64,000 nucleotides of DNA, taken from NCBI GenBank assembly GCA_965220075.1, contig OZ244806.1:2170001-2234000 (forward strand), read 5' to 3'. Each line of letters begins with the position of its first letter. Positions within the stretch are counted from its first letter, which is position 1. The stretch comes from G965220075 sp965220075 (GTDB lineage Bacteria > Chloroflexota > UBA11872). The notes under the pieces are model-generated. The model made no database searches and was not told where the DNA came from. It saw only the letters and a list, made by a program, of their open reading frames with translations. Of this stretch, positions 1 through 8,247 are shown in pieces. The position numbers and the translations under genes were made by a program.

Positions 1-18
1 GAACGATGACCGAGACCT

Positions 19-738
19 TTATCGCAGAGCGATCCAAAGCCGCGCGATATCGACAAACGAGTGCGCCACGACCGCGGGGCTGTTCCCTGATTGCTTGCCC
101 GCCCTGCGCGCGAAGTGGCGCACGCCCACCTGACTGAAAGTGTGACCGGCCCGCACGGCGCGGGCGATCAGCTCAGCCGAGATCGCCGCGCCGCGGCCGG
201 CTTCCAGCGCCGCCGGGCTGACGGCTGAGCGCCGGAAGAGCTTGAAGCCGCAATCCAAGTCTCGAACGCGCAGACCCAGGGCCAGGCGCACGAACGTCTC
301 CCAGAGCCGCGCGTTGATCCGGCGGTAGATCGGATCGGCTCGCCGTAGTCGATATCCCAAAACGAACCCGTGATCGCCCAGTGCGGCCAGCACGGCGGGC
401 AAATCCTCCAGCGTGAACTGCCCGTCGCCGTCCGTGTAGCAGATCAGATCCATAGACGCGAATGCAAATCCGGTTCTGAGAGCGTGTCCATAGCCGAGGT
501 TGTCGGCATGGGAGATCACGCGGACGCGGCTGTCGGTTTTGGCGATGGCCTCCACGCGCTCGGCCGTGCCGTCCGTCGATCCGTCGTTCACGACGATGAT
601 CTCGAAGTCGGCCCCCATGCCGGTCAGATGCGCGAGCGCCTCTCGAACGACGCCGTCGACGTTGGCGGCCTCGTCGTGGCATGGAAAGAAGACCGAGATC
701 GAGACGCCCGCGTGTGCGGATTCGGCGGCCTGAGTCAT
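19..738 (-). CDS. Family 2 glycosyltransferase (dolichol-phosphate-mannose synthase type)
   Basis: The protein has a GT-A fold signature. The N-terminal beta strand ISVFFPCHDEAANV is followed by the nucleotide-sugar motif VVNDGSTDGT and by CYTDGDGQF, which carries the metal-binding acidic residues. The family usually moves a sugar from a nucleotide donor to a polyprenyl phosphate at the inner membrane face. There is no C-terminal membrane anchor, so it resembles the short DPM1-like class. I chose the ATG at 738 because the family N-terminus starts right after it; the frame stays open to 879, but those 47 residues look unlike the family. No clear Shine-Dalgarno is visible. Acceptor and sugar cannot be read from sequence. 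Confidence 0.85.
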   Translation of the reverse strand: MTQAAESAHAGVSISVFFPCHDEAANVDGVVREALAHLTGMGADFEIIVVNDGSTDGTAERVEAIAKTDSRVRVISHADNLGYGHALRTGFAFASMDLICYTDGDGQFTLEDLPAVLAALGDHGFVLGYRLRRADPIYRRINARLWETFVRLALGLRVRDLDCGFKLFRRSAVSPAALEAGRGAAISAELIARAVRAGHTFSQVGVRHFARRAGKQSGNSPAVVAHSFVDIARLWIALR

Positions 739-1144
739 CAGTGCTTTGGCGTCAGCCTCATAGCGCGAAGCGACGGTCTGTAACCCCGCACGCCTGCTGC
801 ATGCGGTGGGCGCAATCTTCGAGCGGCGGAGCCTAGCACAGTGCTCCAGGACAGCCGGTGCCAGGGTCCGCAGCGGCAATCATCCTGCCGTCGGTCCGCG
901 TGTCTACACTTATCCAAAGAGTTTCGATTTCGCTCCACACGCGCCTCAACATACTCACCGATCAGAACGCGGCAAGCATCAGTAGTGTCCAACTGGACAA
1001 CGGTCTTTAGGACCCAGGGACGATCGTGGTCTGCCGCACTCACATCAACGCAAAAAGGGCGCGATGTACGAGGCTGAGGGAGATACTGGAAAAAGGGCCA
1101 CCGAGCCGTCCTGTTGGGGTGTCTAGAACCAATCGGAGAGCACA
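739..1144. other. Intergenic stretch without a recognisable gene
   Basis: About 400 bases separate the glycosyltransferase start from the IS256-like remnant. An imperfect palindrome (GTGTCCA-act-GGACAAC) lies near 988-1004. It could be part of the decayed insertion-sequence end or a regulatory site, and I see nothing else of note. Confidence 0.4.
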
Positions 1145-1420
1145 GTGGCTGACTCCGCAACGGATCCTTTGGCCTGGTTTCGCAAACAGATGGAGACGAT
1201 CGATCCCGATCTACTCGGCAGCATGGTGCAAACGTTCGCCGAAGCGCGCCACCGGGCGTCCTACCCCGCATGCAAGCCTGCGCCGCCGCAACGCGCGCAG
1301 CAGACACAGCTTGAGGCGCTGGGATACAACCGCGGGACCGGTCCATATGACCATACCCAACTGCAAAAGCGGAGATACTTACCCGACTGGCTGGTGGGGG
1401 CACGCCGACGCCCATCCTAG
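1145..1420 (+). pseudogene. IS256-family (Mutator) transposase N-terminal remnant
   Basis: The first 34 residues (DPLAWFRKQMETID and LGSMVQTFAEA) match the conserved N-terminus of IS256-family transposases. The frame is then scrambled by small deletions. Family-like words reappear as YNRGTGPYDH and KRRYLPDWLVGARRRPS, which correspond to the usual NGYR..WDTR..TI.L.IPKLR..SYLPDWL segment. The DDE catalytic region is absent. The fragment is about a quarter of the normal 400-residue length and is surely inactive. Confidence 0.75.
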
Positions 1421-1586
1421 CTTGGCCGTCCGTAGCCGCCCAGACTGTTGAGGGGCCATTGGATTGATCCCAGCGTGGCTGGGGTTTGTGTGTCAGCCGC
1501 GCCGTGTGGGGTCCTGCTTCGTGCTGGCCACGTAGGCAGCCTCCGTTGGGAATAGCGGCGACCACAGGGACGCAGCCGCCCCTTCG

Positions 1587-2081
1587 TTACTCGACCAGCT
1601 CGCGGGGTCGGTAGAAGTCGCGAAGACGCGAGCGCAGGATTGCCGGTACTTCGCCTGCCGCGGTGTGATCGGCACCCTGAACGAACGCCCGCAGCCGCTC
1701 GGGCTGCCGGGCGAACTGGACCAAGGCGGCGCCCAGCGCTTCGGCGGCCAACTCGTCGTCGGACCACGGGAGTTCAGTCCCGGCAAGCACATCTTCTGCC
1801 GAAAGACTGCGGTGATTGAGCAGGAGGTGGGCGCATTCGTGGCAGATGACGGCCAGCTGCATGCGCTCGGAGGCGCCAGCTGGATAGAAGACCACGTGCG
1901 AGCCGTTTGTGGTAATTCGCGCGCCGGAGATGCCTCCCGCCGGTAGCCGGGCGTCGGGCACGGCCGAGACGGAGATACCGAGGCGGGATTCGAGGCGCTC
2001 GAGCAAGAGGCCGCGGTCGAAGCGGCGGCCGCTGAGCCCCAGTTTGCGCAGAAAGGTTCGTGCCTCCTGTAGGACGTTCAC
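1587..2081 (-). CDS. immA: ImmA/IrrE-type metallopeptidase
   Basis: This 164-residue protein carries the zinc-protease motif HECAH at residues 81-85, within the segment VICHECAHLLLNHR typical of ImmA/IrrE peptidases. Family members cleave a partner XRE repressor and so relieve repression, as in ICEBs1 of Bacillus. The GTG start overlaps the stop of the upstream XRE gene (GTGA), so the two are translationally coupled in the immR-immA order. The C-terminus (ILRSRLRDFYRPRELVE) is compact and has no membrane segment. The substrate is presumably the adjacent repressor; that is inference. Confidence 0.85.
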   Translation of the reverse strand: MNVLQEARTFLRKLGLSGRRFDRGLLLERLESRLGISVSAVPDARLPAGGISGARITTNGSHVVFYPAGASERMQLAVICHECAHLLLNHRSLSAEDVLAGTELPWSDDELAAEALGAALVQFARQPERLRAFVQGADHTAAGEVPAILRSRLRDFYRPRELVE

Positions 2082-2488
2082 GCCGGGTCGTTGCGCTGAC
2101 GCGTGATCCGCTGCGCGAGACGAATCATGTCGAGCAGGAGCTGTCGACCTTCGGGACCAAGCCGCTCGGCCGATCGGAGGGTGAGCTCGATCTCGGATGT
2201 CGGTGCTTGGCGCTCAGCGTCCTCGCCGTCCTGCGCCTCGAAGAAGTAGGCCGGTGAGACTCGAAAAAAGCGGGCGAGGGCGGCGATGACCTTGCGACTG
2301 GGGTTGTCCTGACGCCCGGCAAGCATGTTGCGGAGGTATGTGAGCGACAGGCTGGTCCCGTCCGCGACCTCCTCGACGGTGTAAGCGACGCCGTCCGCCT
2401 TGGGGACCGTGGCGAGCAGGTACCGCATGCGCAACGCCATATCGACCAGGTGAGCGCCCGCTGCATCACGATGATGATCTTTAGTCAT
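2078..2488 (-). CDS. XRE-family repressor, ImmR-like partner of the adjacent protease
   Basis: The 136-residue protein has a helix-turn-helix around residues 35-75 (YTVEEVADGTSLSLTYLRNM, then the loop-helix RQDNPSRKVIAALARFF), the layout of XRE/Cro-type regulators. A short C-terminal tail may mediate dimerisation or protease recognition. I chose the ATG at 2488. A sigma70-like promoter (-35 TTGACA, 16-bp spacer, -10 TATGAT) lies just upstream with its -10 inside an inverted repeat, so autoregulation is likely. It is divergent from the LuxR-type gene and overlaps immA by four bases. Confidence 0.85.
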   Translation of the reverse strand: MTKDHHRDAAGAHLVDMALRMRYLLATVPKADGVAYTVEEVADGTSLSLTYLRNMLAGRQDNPSRKVIAALARFFRVSPAYFFEAQDGEDAERQAPTSEIELTLRSAERLGPEGRQLLLDMIRLAQRITRQRNDPA

Positions 2489-2495
2489 GATTGTA

Positions 2496-2524
2496 TTGAC
2501 AGGCCTTACGCTCATCACTACGAT
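2496..2524 (+). promoter_or_regulatory. Rightward sigma70-like promoter of the LuxR-type gene
   Basis: The -35 box TTGACA is at 2496-2501, followed by a 17-base spacer and the -10 box TACGAT at 2519-2524. The -10 lies within the left arm of the inverted repeat, so a bound repressor would occlude it. Confidence 0.6.
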
Positions 2525-2546
2525 GATCGGCCACCATCATAGTGAT
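2514..2546. promoter_or_regulatory. Inverted-repeat operator between divergent regulators
   Basis: The arms ATCACTACGATG (2514-2525) and CATCATAGTGAT (2535-2546) are inverted repeats with one mismatch, separated by nine bases. Each arm contains one of the two divergent -10 boxes. A related string ATCACGATGATGAT occurs at 2465-2478 inside the start of the XRE gene and may be an auxiliary site. Binding by the XRE protein is inferred from position. Confidence 0.6.
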
Positions 2547-2563
2547 TACACCCACGATGTCAA
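2536..2563 (-). promoter_or_regulatory. Leftward sigma70-like promoter of the XRE-immA operon
   Basis: Read on the minus strand, the -35 TTGACA is at 2563-2558 and the -10 TATGAT at 2541-2536, with a 16-base spacer. This gives a leader of about 40 bases before the XRE ATG. The -10 is embedded in the right operator arm. Confidence 0.6.
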
Positions 2564-3294
2564 TCCGGCCGCAGTCATGGTCACAAGGCCCGGCACGACG
2601 TGATCCTTCGGTCACCGTGGGCGCAATAGCCGGAGACGCCGGCCGCGGCCAGCGCCGTGTGCGAGCGCTCGTGCTGGCCGCAGAACCAACCACGTCTGAG
2701 GGCGTCCTGAGCCGACTCAAGGGACATCCCGCGATTGAGGTGCTCGGGGTCGTGCACCACGCCGACCAAGCGGTCGTGGAGTGTGCCCGGCGAGGCATCG
2801 ACGTCGTGGTCGCGGTGTCCGCGGCGCCGGCGGGAAGTGCGCGGCTACTGCGGAGGGCCGCATCGATCCGTGCCACCTGCCCGGCGACGCGGGTTGTGGT
2901 GGCCCTCGGCGGCCCGCAACGCGTGCTCGAGACGCTCCTGGCGAGGCCGGACGGCTTGCTCGCCGCAGCGGCCCCATCACACGAAGTGCGCGCGGTCGTC
3001 GGCACGGCGGCGGCGGGGCATCTAGTCATCGGGCGGTCCCTGCGCGAGGAGTTTTTCCGCGTCTGCGTGCCTGCCAGCGAGGTGACCGAGACGCCGACGG
3101 ACGACCTCACACCACGTGAAGTGCAGGTCATTGCCGCGGTTGCGCGAGGTCTGACCTCGCGTGAGATTGCGGATGAGCGAAGCCTCGCCGTGAACACCGT
3201 GGACAAGGCCCTGAGCACGATCTACCGCAAGCTCGGCGCCCGGAATCGAGTCGAGGCCTGTCTGATCGCCGCTCGGCGGGGACTGTTGCGGTGA
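2557..3294 (+). CDS. LuxR/NarL-type response-regulator-like transcription factor
   Basis: The C-terminal 62 residues form a LuxR/GerE helix-turn-helix (LTPREVQVIAAVARGLTSRE, then IADERSLAVNTVDKALSTIY). The N-terminal part resembles a degenerate receiver domain (ALVLAAEPTTSEGVLSRL, then IEVLGVVHHADQAV) but lacks the usual acidic pair and a clear phospho-accepting Asp, so it may not be phosphorylated. Start choice is uncertain. The ATG at 2557 leaves room after the predicted transcription start; a GTG at 2542 is also in frame, and neither has a Shine-Dalgarno. It is the last gene before the secretion cluster and is a plausible activator of it. Confidence 0.8.
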   Translation: MSIRPQSWSQGPARRDPSVTVGAIAGDAGRGQRRVRALVLAAEPTTSEGVLSRLKGHPAIEVLGVVHHADQAVVECARRGIDVVVAVSAAPAGSARLLRRAASIRATCPATRVVVALGGPQRVLETLLARPDGLLAAAAPSHEVRAVVGTAAAGHLVIGRSLREEFFRVCVPASEVTETPTDDLTPREVQVIAAVARGLTSREIADERSLAVNTVDKALSTIYRKLGARNRVEACLIAARRGLLR

Positions 3295-3415
3295 GACGCG
3301 ACGCAGCCACTCCAATACTCAGCTTCGTCGTGCGCTCTTTCCCCAGTTTCACGAGCAGCTGCAACTGGCTCGCCCATCGCATAGCCAATCAATCAACGGG
3401 TGCAAACTTCTAAGG

Positions 3416-3438
3416 AGATTACGGAAACCTGTATTCCG
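3416..3438 (+). promoter_or_regulatory. Recurrent motif, copy 1, upstream of the T4SS block
   Basis: The core CGGAAACCTGTATTCCG (3422-3438) is a perfect 5-bp inverted repeat, CGGAA and TTCCG, with a 7-base spacer. The same 23 bases recur exactly at 12377-12399, and 19 of them recur with one change at 27188-27206. It lies 150 bases before the CpaE-like gene in an otherwise featureless 293-base leader. It is a candidate operator for the secretion cluster. Confidence 0.55.
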
Positions 3439-3587
3439 GGGGACTCCAATCGCACCTACGGTGATCACAGCGCGTCTATTGCGCGCATTCTCAGGCCGGC
3501 GGCGGCGTCGAACCTCCCCGACGCCGCCGCCCCAGGCCAGCGAAGGAGCCCGGCACCGTCGAGACCGAACAGGGGACCAGCCAGCCG

Positions 3588-4952
3588 ATGCGGGTGCATG
3601 TGTGTCTGCTGCGTGCCGCTGAGATTCAGGAGCTGCGAGCCGCAATATCCCAGCACCCGGATGGTCAGATCGTGCTGGCGGGCCTCTCCACCAACGGCGC
3701 GGACGCTGCCGCCCAAGTGGCGGCGAGCCGGCCCGACGTGGTGATCGTTGGTTCAGAACTCTTTGATGAGCGCGACGCCAGAGGCTTGCCGGCCTTCCTG
3801 ACTGATCTCCACGCGCATGACCAGCGCACGATCGTCCTAATTGAGGTATGGGACCGGGAAATGGGCGACGAACTCGAGCGCCTGCCCGTAGTGGCGGACA
3901 TCTACCCCAGGCCGATTGACGCCGACCAAGTAGTGGCGCGCGCTTGGGCGATCGGTCGCGCGGTCCGTGCGGCGCGGCGACGCGCTAGGCAGCAGGAAGC
4001 GGCGGCCGCCGAGCGGCTGGCCGAGCGCCTGACTGTCCCGCCGGCCGGTCGGTCGATCGTATGCCTGACGGCGCGCAAGGGTGGGATCGGAAAGGACACC
4101 CTCGCGTCCAACCTGGCCTGGGCCGTCGCGGAGCGCAACGTGCCGACCCTGCTTGTCGGGGGCGACCCCAAGGACGACCTGGCCGCCTACTGTGGGGCCG
4201 ACGCGGCCCCCGGCCTGGCGGCGTTCCTGCGCCAGCCCAATCGCGAGGGATTCCAGGCTGGACTGCAGAAGTTCCGCAATTTCCACCTGATGGTGGGACT
4301 GGCCGATGACCATCTTGCCGTGCAGTGGAACGCGCGCTTCGATCTTGACGAGCCAAATTTGATCCGCGAGCTGCTCGTGACGGCGCGCGACTTCCCGTAT
4401 GGCGCCGTCGTGGTGACCCTGCCGACCGAGTACGGGCACTGGCGCTTGCAGCCGCTGGCGCGGGCGGATCGGATCCTCTACGTGGTTACGCCGGCCCAGG
4501 CGGACGTGGTCAACGCCATCCGCGATATCACGACGATTCGACGTGACGCGGGGCACGAATTCATGCCCGAGGACAGGCTCTTTCTGCTGCTCAACCGGGT
4601 CCGTCCCGGCGACCGCCGCCGGGTAAAAGAGGTTGCCAGCCTGATTGCGGAAGGTGTGGGGTTCGACATCCCGGTCATCGGCGCGGTCCCGGACGCCCAT
4701 CCATTCGTGGGGGTGGCGCAGAGCCGCGGCGAACTGCCGCACAGCTGGATGATCGACGAGCTGGAGGGATTCCGCACGGCCATTGACGAACTCACCGAGC
4801 GGCTGGGATTGGTGCCGCCCCGGCCATCCAGCCGAGGCGGTACACGCTGGTCCCCGCGGTCCGCAGTCAGACGCGTCCTGCGGGGATGGAGCAGGGCGCC
4901 CGCCAACCCGGCGGCGCCCGCGCTTGAGATCGCGTGCGAGGTGCTGCCGTGA
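3588..4952 (+). CDS. CpaE/TadZ-like ATPase (receiver-like domain plus MinD/ParA domain)
   Basis: This 454-residue protein has a receiver-like N-terminal domain (about 1-120, MRVHVCLLRAAEIQEL and SRPDVVIVGSELFDE). A charged linker leads to a ParA/MinD-type P-loop domain with the deviant Walker A KGGIGKDT near residues 164-171. In Tad systems CpaE/TadZ positions the pilus machine at the cell pole or membrane. It is the first gene of the block, and its stop overlaps the next start (GTGA). No other CpaE-like gene is seen in the downstream Tad cluster, so this copy probably serves it. A conjugation-associated ParA-like protein is the alternative. Confidence 0.85.
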   Translation: MRVHVCLLRAAEIQELRAAISQHPDGQIVLAGLSTNGADAAAQVAASRPDVVIVGSELFDERDARGLPAFLTDLHAHDQRTIVLIEVWDREMGDELERLPVVADIYPRPIDADQVVARAWAIGRAVRAARRRARQQEAAAAERLAERLTVPPAGRSIVCLTARKGGIGKDTLASNLAWAVAERNVPTLLVGGDPKDDLAAYCGADAAPGLAAFLRQPNREGFQAGLQKFRNFHLMVGLADDHLAVQWNARFDLDEPNLIRELLVTARDFPYGAVVVTLPTEYGHWRLQPLARADRILYVVTPAQADVVNAIRDITTIRRDAGHEFMPEDRLFLLLNRVRPGDRRRVKEVASLIAEGVGFDIPVIGAVPDAHPFVGVAQSRGELPHSWMIDELEGFRTAIDELTERLGLVPPRPSSRGGTRWSPRSAVRRVLRGWSRAPANPAAPALEIACEVLP

Positions 4953-5281
4953 CGCTGGGTCGTCGCCTGCTGCTGGCAGTCGTCCTGGTGGTGCTGCTGG
5001 CGGCGCCCGCGGCCCCGGTGTTCGCCCAAACCGACCCCATCACCTTTGCCGTCGAATCCATCAAGGGCTTCCTGGCCGCCATCGCGAGCTTGGTGGTGGC
5101 GGCCGCGATTGGCTGGAAGGCCATCTCCGCCTGGACCTCGAACAGCGTGGAGGCCCAGGTCGACGCCCGCCGCTTCGCCCTGCAGGCGCTGTTGGTCTAT
5201 GGGCTGGTGATGGCGTTCAACTTCGGCCTGCTGCAGGGCGCGGTGGATTTCCTCGTGAACACCATGGGCGGCGAGACATGA
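4949..5281 (+). CDS. VirB2/TrbC-like pilin or pore subunit
   Basis: The protein starts at the GTG overlapping the previous stop and is 110 residues long. It has a signal peptide ending near VFAQ, then two hydrophobic helices (AAIASLVVAAAIGWKAISAW and QALLVYGLVMAFNFGLL). That size and layout fit VirB2/TrbC pilins of type IV secretion systems. Position directly before PrgI and VirB4 supports the call. The primary sequence alone is not diagnostic. Confidence 0.7.
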   Translation: MTLGRRLLLAVVLVVLLAAPAAPVFAQTDPITFAVESIKGFLAAIASLVVAAAIGWKAISAWTSNSVEAQVDARRFALQALLVYGLVMAFNFGLLQGAVDFLVNTMGGET

Positions 5282-5715
5282 CGCCAGTGTCGGCCCTGCG
5301 CTTCGTCATCCCGGAGGATCTGGAGCACGTGCAGGCCCGCTGGCCGCTGGGTGGCCTTCGCCTTACCAGTCGCGAACTGCTCTGGATGCTGGTCCTGGGC
5401 GCGCTTGAGGTGGCACTGATGGCAACACTGATCCCATTGCTCGGTCTGGGTCCGCTCACGGGGTTTGCGCTGGCGCTTCCTGCGCTTGTGGGATGGTCGT
5501 TCATGCGGGTCCGCGTCGACGATGCGCCGCTTGACCAGCACCTGATGGCACTGGTTCGGTTCTGGCTGGGCCCGCGCCTGCTCGATCGGCGCCACCCGCC
5601 ACTGCGAGCCGTGCAGCGGGTGCGACTACCCGATCCGCTGTACCGCCTGGACCTGCAGAAGCCGAGTCCAGCTACCGTCGTCCGGCATGTCTGGGGGTTT
5701 CGTGTCGTCCAGTAA
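5278..5715 (+). CDS. PrgI-family (VirB3-like) inner-membrane protein
   Basis: The 145-residue protein opens with RFVIPEDLEHV, then PLGGLRLTSRELLWM and a pair of membrane helices. This is the pattern of PrgI proteins of Gram-positive-type T4SS, which occupy the VirB3 position and sit next to the VirB4 ATPase. Its ATG overlaps the VirB2-like stop (ATGA), and its 3' end overlaps the VirB4 start by 29 bases. The cytoplasmic tail is basic. Confidence 0.75.
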   Translation: MTPVSALRFVIPEDLEHVQARWPLGGLRLTSRELLWMLVLGALEVALMATLIPLLGLGPLTGFALALPALVGWSFMRVRVDDAPLDQHLMALVRFWLGPRLLDRRHPPLRAVQRVRLPDPLYRLDLQKPSPATVVRHVWGFRVVQ

Positions 5716-8239
5716 TCCGAGCACCGACGACGTAGAGGTCTTCGGAGCCGACGAGGACGAGCGTCGCCGCGACTGCGGCGGGAACGAGCCTCCGCCGCTG
5801 CCGCTGGGCGTGCACGAGATCTGGCAGGACGGCATTCAGCGGGTCGATGGAGCGCTCGTGGCCGCCCTCGACGTAAGGCCGCTCAATCTCGACCTGCTGG
5901 CCGAGCGTCAGCTGGGAGAAGCCGTGGCGGCACTGGAGCAACTGCTTTCGAGCCTGCCATATCCGGTGCAGATCCTGCTGCGCAACCGCGCTTTCGATCC
6001 CGCGGCCCATCTGTCCGACGTGGCTCGCCGATGGACCCCGGGATGGTGCGACAAGATCGACCGTCGCCGCCGTCTGCTGGGCGCTCCCGGACGCGCTTCG
6101 GAATCCGATGCTGGTCAGCCTGTGACCTACACCGATGCCGTGCGCGCAGCCCACGGCAAATGGCATCTGCGTGAGGTTCGCTGCGTCGTGCTGCTGGCCG
6201 TCGAGGCGCCGAAGCGCCGGGGACCTTGGTTGTTGCTGCGTCCGACCGCGGGCGACCAACCGGCGGACCCCAAGGCACTCGATGGGAGGGTGCGGCTGAT
6301 CCGTGAGGGCCTCGCGCGCGCTGGGATGACGAGCCGGCGTCTGCGGGGCCTTGACCTGGTCGAGCTGGTCGAGGGACTGTTCCGGCCGGCCGGTGGGCAG
6401 GTACGGATGCTGGCGGAAGCCCTCGATAGGGACGGACTCGGACCACGGGTGCGATATAGGATTGAGGCGCCCCCGCTCACCCGTGTCGGATTCGACCTAG
6501 CCGATCCGTTCCCGGAGTGGATCGCGTGTCTGCCGGACCATTTGGTCATCCAAGGTCCCGGCCCGCGCTCGCGACGGCTGCGCACGCTGGCGTTGCGGCG
6601 CTATCCCCGGGAGGTCGGGGCCGGCTGGCTGCGCTGGTTTGCGGCGCTGAAGCACGACCTCGACCTCGCGCTTTTCATCACTCCGGTCGATGAGGGTGAG
6701 GTGCGCCGGCGCCTATCCAACGCCGAACGGGAACTGCGCAGTGAGGTCGCCTTGGGTGAGGACGCGAACCCCGGCGCCGTGCGCTCCTCCCGCCAGCAGC
6801 TGGAGGACCTGGAGGATGTGCACGAGGCATTCCGGGCCCGCCAGCGCTACGTGCGCACCTCACTCGTGATCGGCATCAGCGCCGACACCGCGGCGAACCT
6901 CGACCAGGCGACCCTCGATGTCGAGGCGGAGCTGGCCGGCCACGGCATGCTTGCCTCACGAGTAGTCGGCTACCAGCAGGACGGCCTGCACAGCCTGCTC
7001 CCGATTGCCGACGACCGGCTGGGTCGCTGGCGCGGACTGACCACAGGCCCGCTCGCGGCGGCCATCCCGTTTCATGCGCCGGGCCTCGCAGAGCCCGGCG
7101 GCGTCTTCCTGGGCACGACCGTGGGGCGCGGTTGCGGGAACGCGCCGGTCATCATCGACCCGTTCGGTGAGCGGCGCGAGAACCCGCATCTGGCGGTGTT
7201 GGGTCAGAGCGGCGGCGGCAAGAGTCATTGCGCCAAGCAGATCGCGTTCGGGATGTGGCTCTCGGGGGCCAGCCTTGCCGTGCTCGACCCCAAGGACGAG
7301 TACGGCGCCCTCGCGCGGGTTTGCGATGGCCAGGTACTGCGCCCGTCGATGGGATCGACGCAGGCGATAAACGTCTGGGATCTGAGCGGCGTGGCCGACG
7401 CCCGTGGCTTTGCGCGCGTGGCGAGCGGTCTGCGCGGCTTCTGGCGGCTGGCGCTGGGCGACCTGAGTGCGCAGCAGCGCACCATCATCGACAACACCAT
7501 CGAACCTACCTACCGCCGGCGGAACATCGATGCGGCCGATCCCGCCACCTACGGGAGGCCGCCGCCGATTACGGACGACTTCGCCTATGTGATCAAGTCC
7601 CGCTATGGCCGCGACGCCATGTACGGCTCGGCCGCGCGCGACTTGGCAGAGCGGTTGCGTCGCTTCACGAGCGGACAGCTGGGGCAGCTTTTCAACCAAC
7701 CCACCAACGCCGACCTGCGCAACGATTGCACCGTCTTCGCCCTGCGCGACCTGCGCGCCGATCAGGCCGACATCCTGCCGCTGGTCTACTACGTAATCCT
7801 GCTCCATCTCCGCAATTGGATGGACACGGAGCCGCGACGGCGCGTCATCGTGGTTGACGAGGCCTGGACGCTGCTGAGTTCCGACCAGGGCTCCGACTTC
7901 CTGCTCGAGCTGGCCAAGACGGCGCGCGCCTTGCAGACGATGCTGCTGCTGGTGTCGCAGGACGTCTCCGACCTGGTTGAGGATACGAAGGCCCGCGCGG
8001 TCCTGGCGAACTGCGCGGCTACCCTGCTGTTTGGCCAGCACCCGGCGCACGAACGAGCACTGCGTGAGGCCTTTGCCCTTGGTCCTGAGGACCTGGCCTT
8101 CCTGGCGCAGGCGCGGCGCGGCCAGGGGCTCGTGATCGCCGGCTCGGGGGAACGAGTGGCGCTGGATACGCCGGCGTTCAAACCTGGCGCCGTGCGGGCC
8201 GCTGGTAAGGCGGAGCCAGCGTCAGAGATCCACCGGTAG
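5687..8239 (+). CDS. virB4: VirB4-type T4SS ATPase
   Basis: The 850-residue protein has the Walker A motif GQSGGGKS near residue 506 and the Walker B stretch RRVIVVDEAW near residue 720. Both lie in the C-terminal motor domain shared by VirB4/TraC/TrbE. The N-terminal half is the non-catalytic CagE/TrbE-like region that contacts the membrane channel. The motif SQDVSDL follows Walker B, as in the family. VirB4 ATPases energise pilus or channel assembly at the cytoplasmic membrane. The ATG at 5687 overlaps prgI; a downstream GTG cannot be excluded. The reading frame is intact. Confidence 0.92.
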   Translation: MSGGFVSSSNPSTDDVEVFGADEDERRRDCGGNEPPPLPLGVHEIWQDGIQRVDGALVAALDVRPLNLDLLAERQLGEAVAALEQLLSSLPYPVQILLRNRAFDPAAHLSDVARRWTPGWCDKIDRRRRLLGAPGRASESDAGQPVTYTDAVRAAHGKWHLREVRCVVLLAVEAPKRRGPWLLLRPTAGDQPADPKALDGRVRLIREGLARAGMTSRRLRGLDLVELVEGLFRPAGGQVRMLAEALDRDGLGPRVRYRIEAPPLTRVGFDLADPFPEWIACLPDHLVIQGPGPRSRRLRTLALRRYPREVGAGWLRWFAALKHDLDLALFITPVDEGEVRRRLSNAERELRSEVALGEDANPGAVRSSRQQLEDLEDVHEAFRARQRYVRTSLVIGISADTAANLDQATLDVEAELAGHGMLASRVVGYQQDGLHSLLPIADDRLGRWRGLTTGPLAAAIPFHAPGLAEPGGVFLGTTVGRGCGNAPVIIDPFGERRENPHLAVLGQSGGGKSHCAKQIAFGMWLSGASLAVLDPKDEYGALARVCDGQVLRPSMGSTQAINVWDLSGVADARGFARVASGLRGFWRLALGDLSAQQRTIIDNTIEPTYRRRNIDAADPATYGRPPPITDDFAYVIKSRYGRDAMYGSAARDLAERLRRFTSGQLGQLFNQPTNADLRNDCTVFALRDLRADQADILPLVYYVILLHLRNWMDTEPRRRVIVVDEAWTLLSSDQGSDFLLELAKTARALQTMLLLVSQDVSDLVEDTKARAVLANCAATLLFGQHPAHERALREAFALGPEDLAFLAQARRGQGLVIAGSGERVALDTPAFKPGAVRAAGKAEPASEIHR

Positions 8240-8247
8240 CGGCGCAC

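Noticed and set aside
738..1565. 275-residue minus-strand frame spanning the IS256 remnant
   Set aside because: It runs antisense to the transposase remnant and has random-like composition with no family resemblance.
6956..8050. Long minus-strand open frame opposite virB4
   Set aside because: High-GC coding sequence commonly leaves the antisense open. The product has no recognisable motif and the plus-strand VirB4 is certain.
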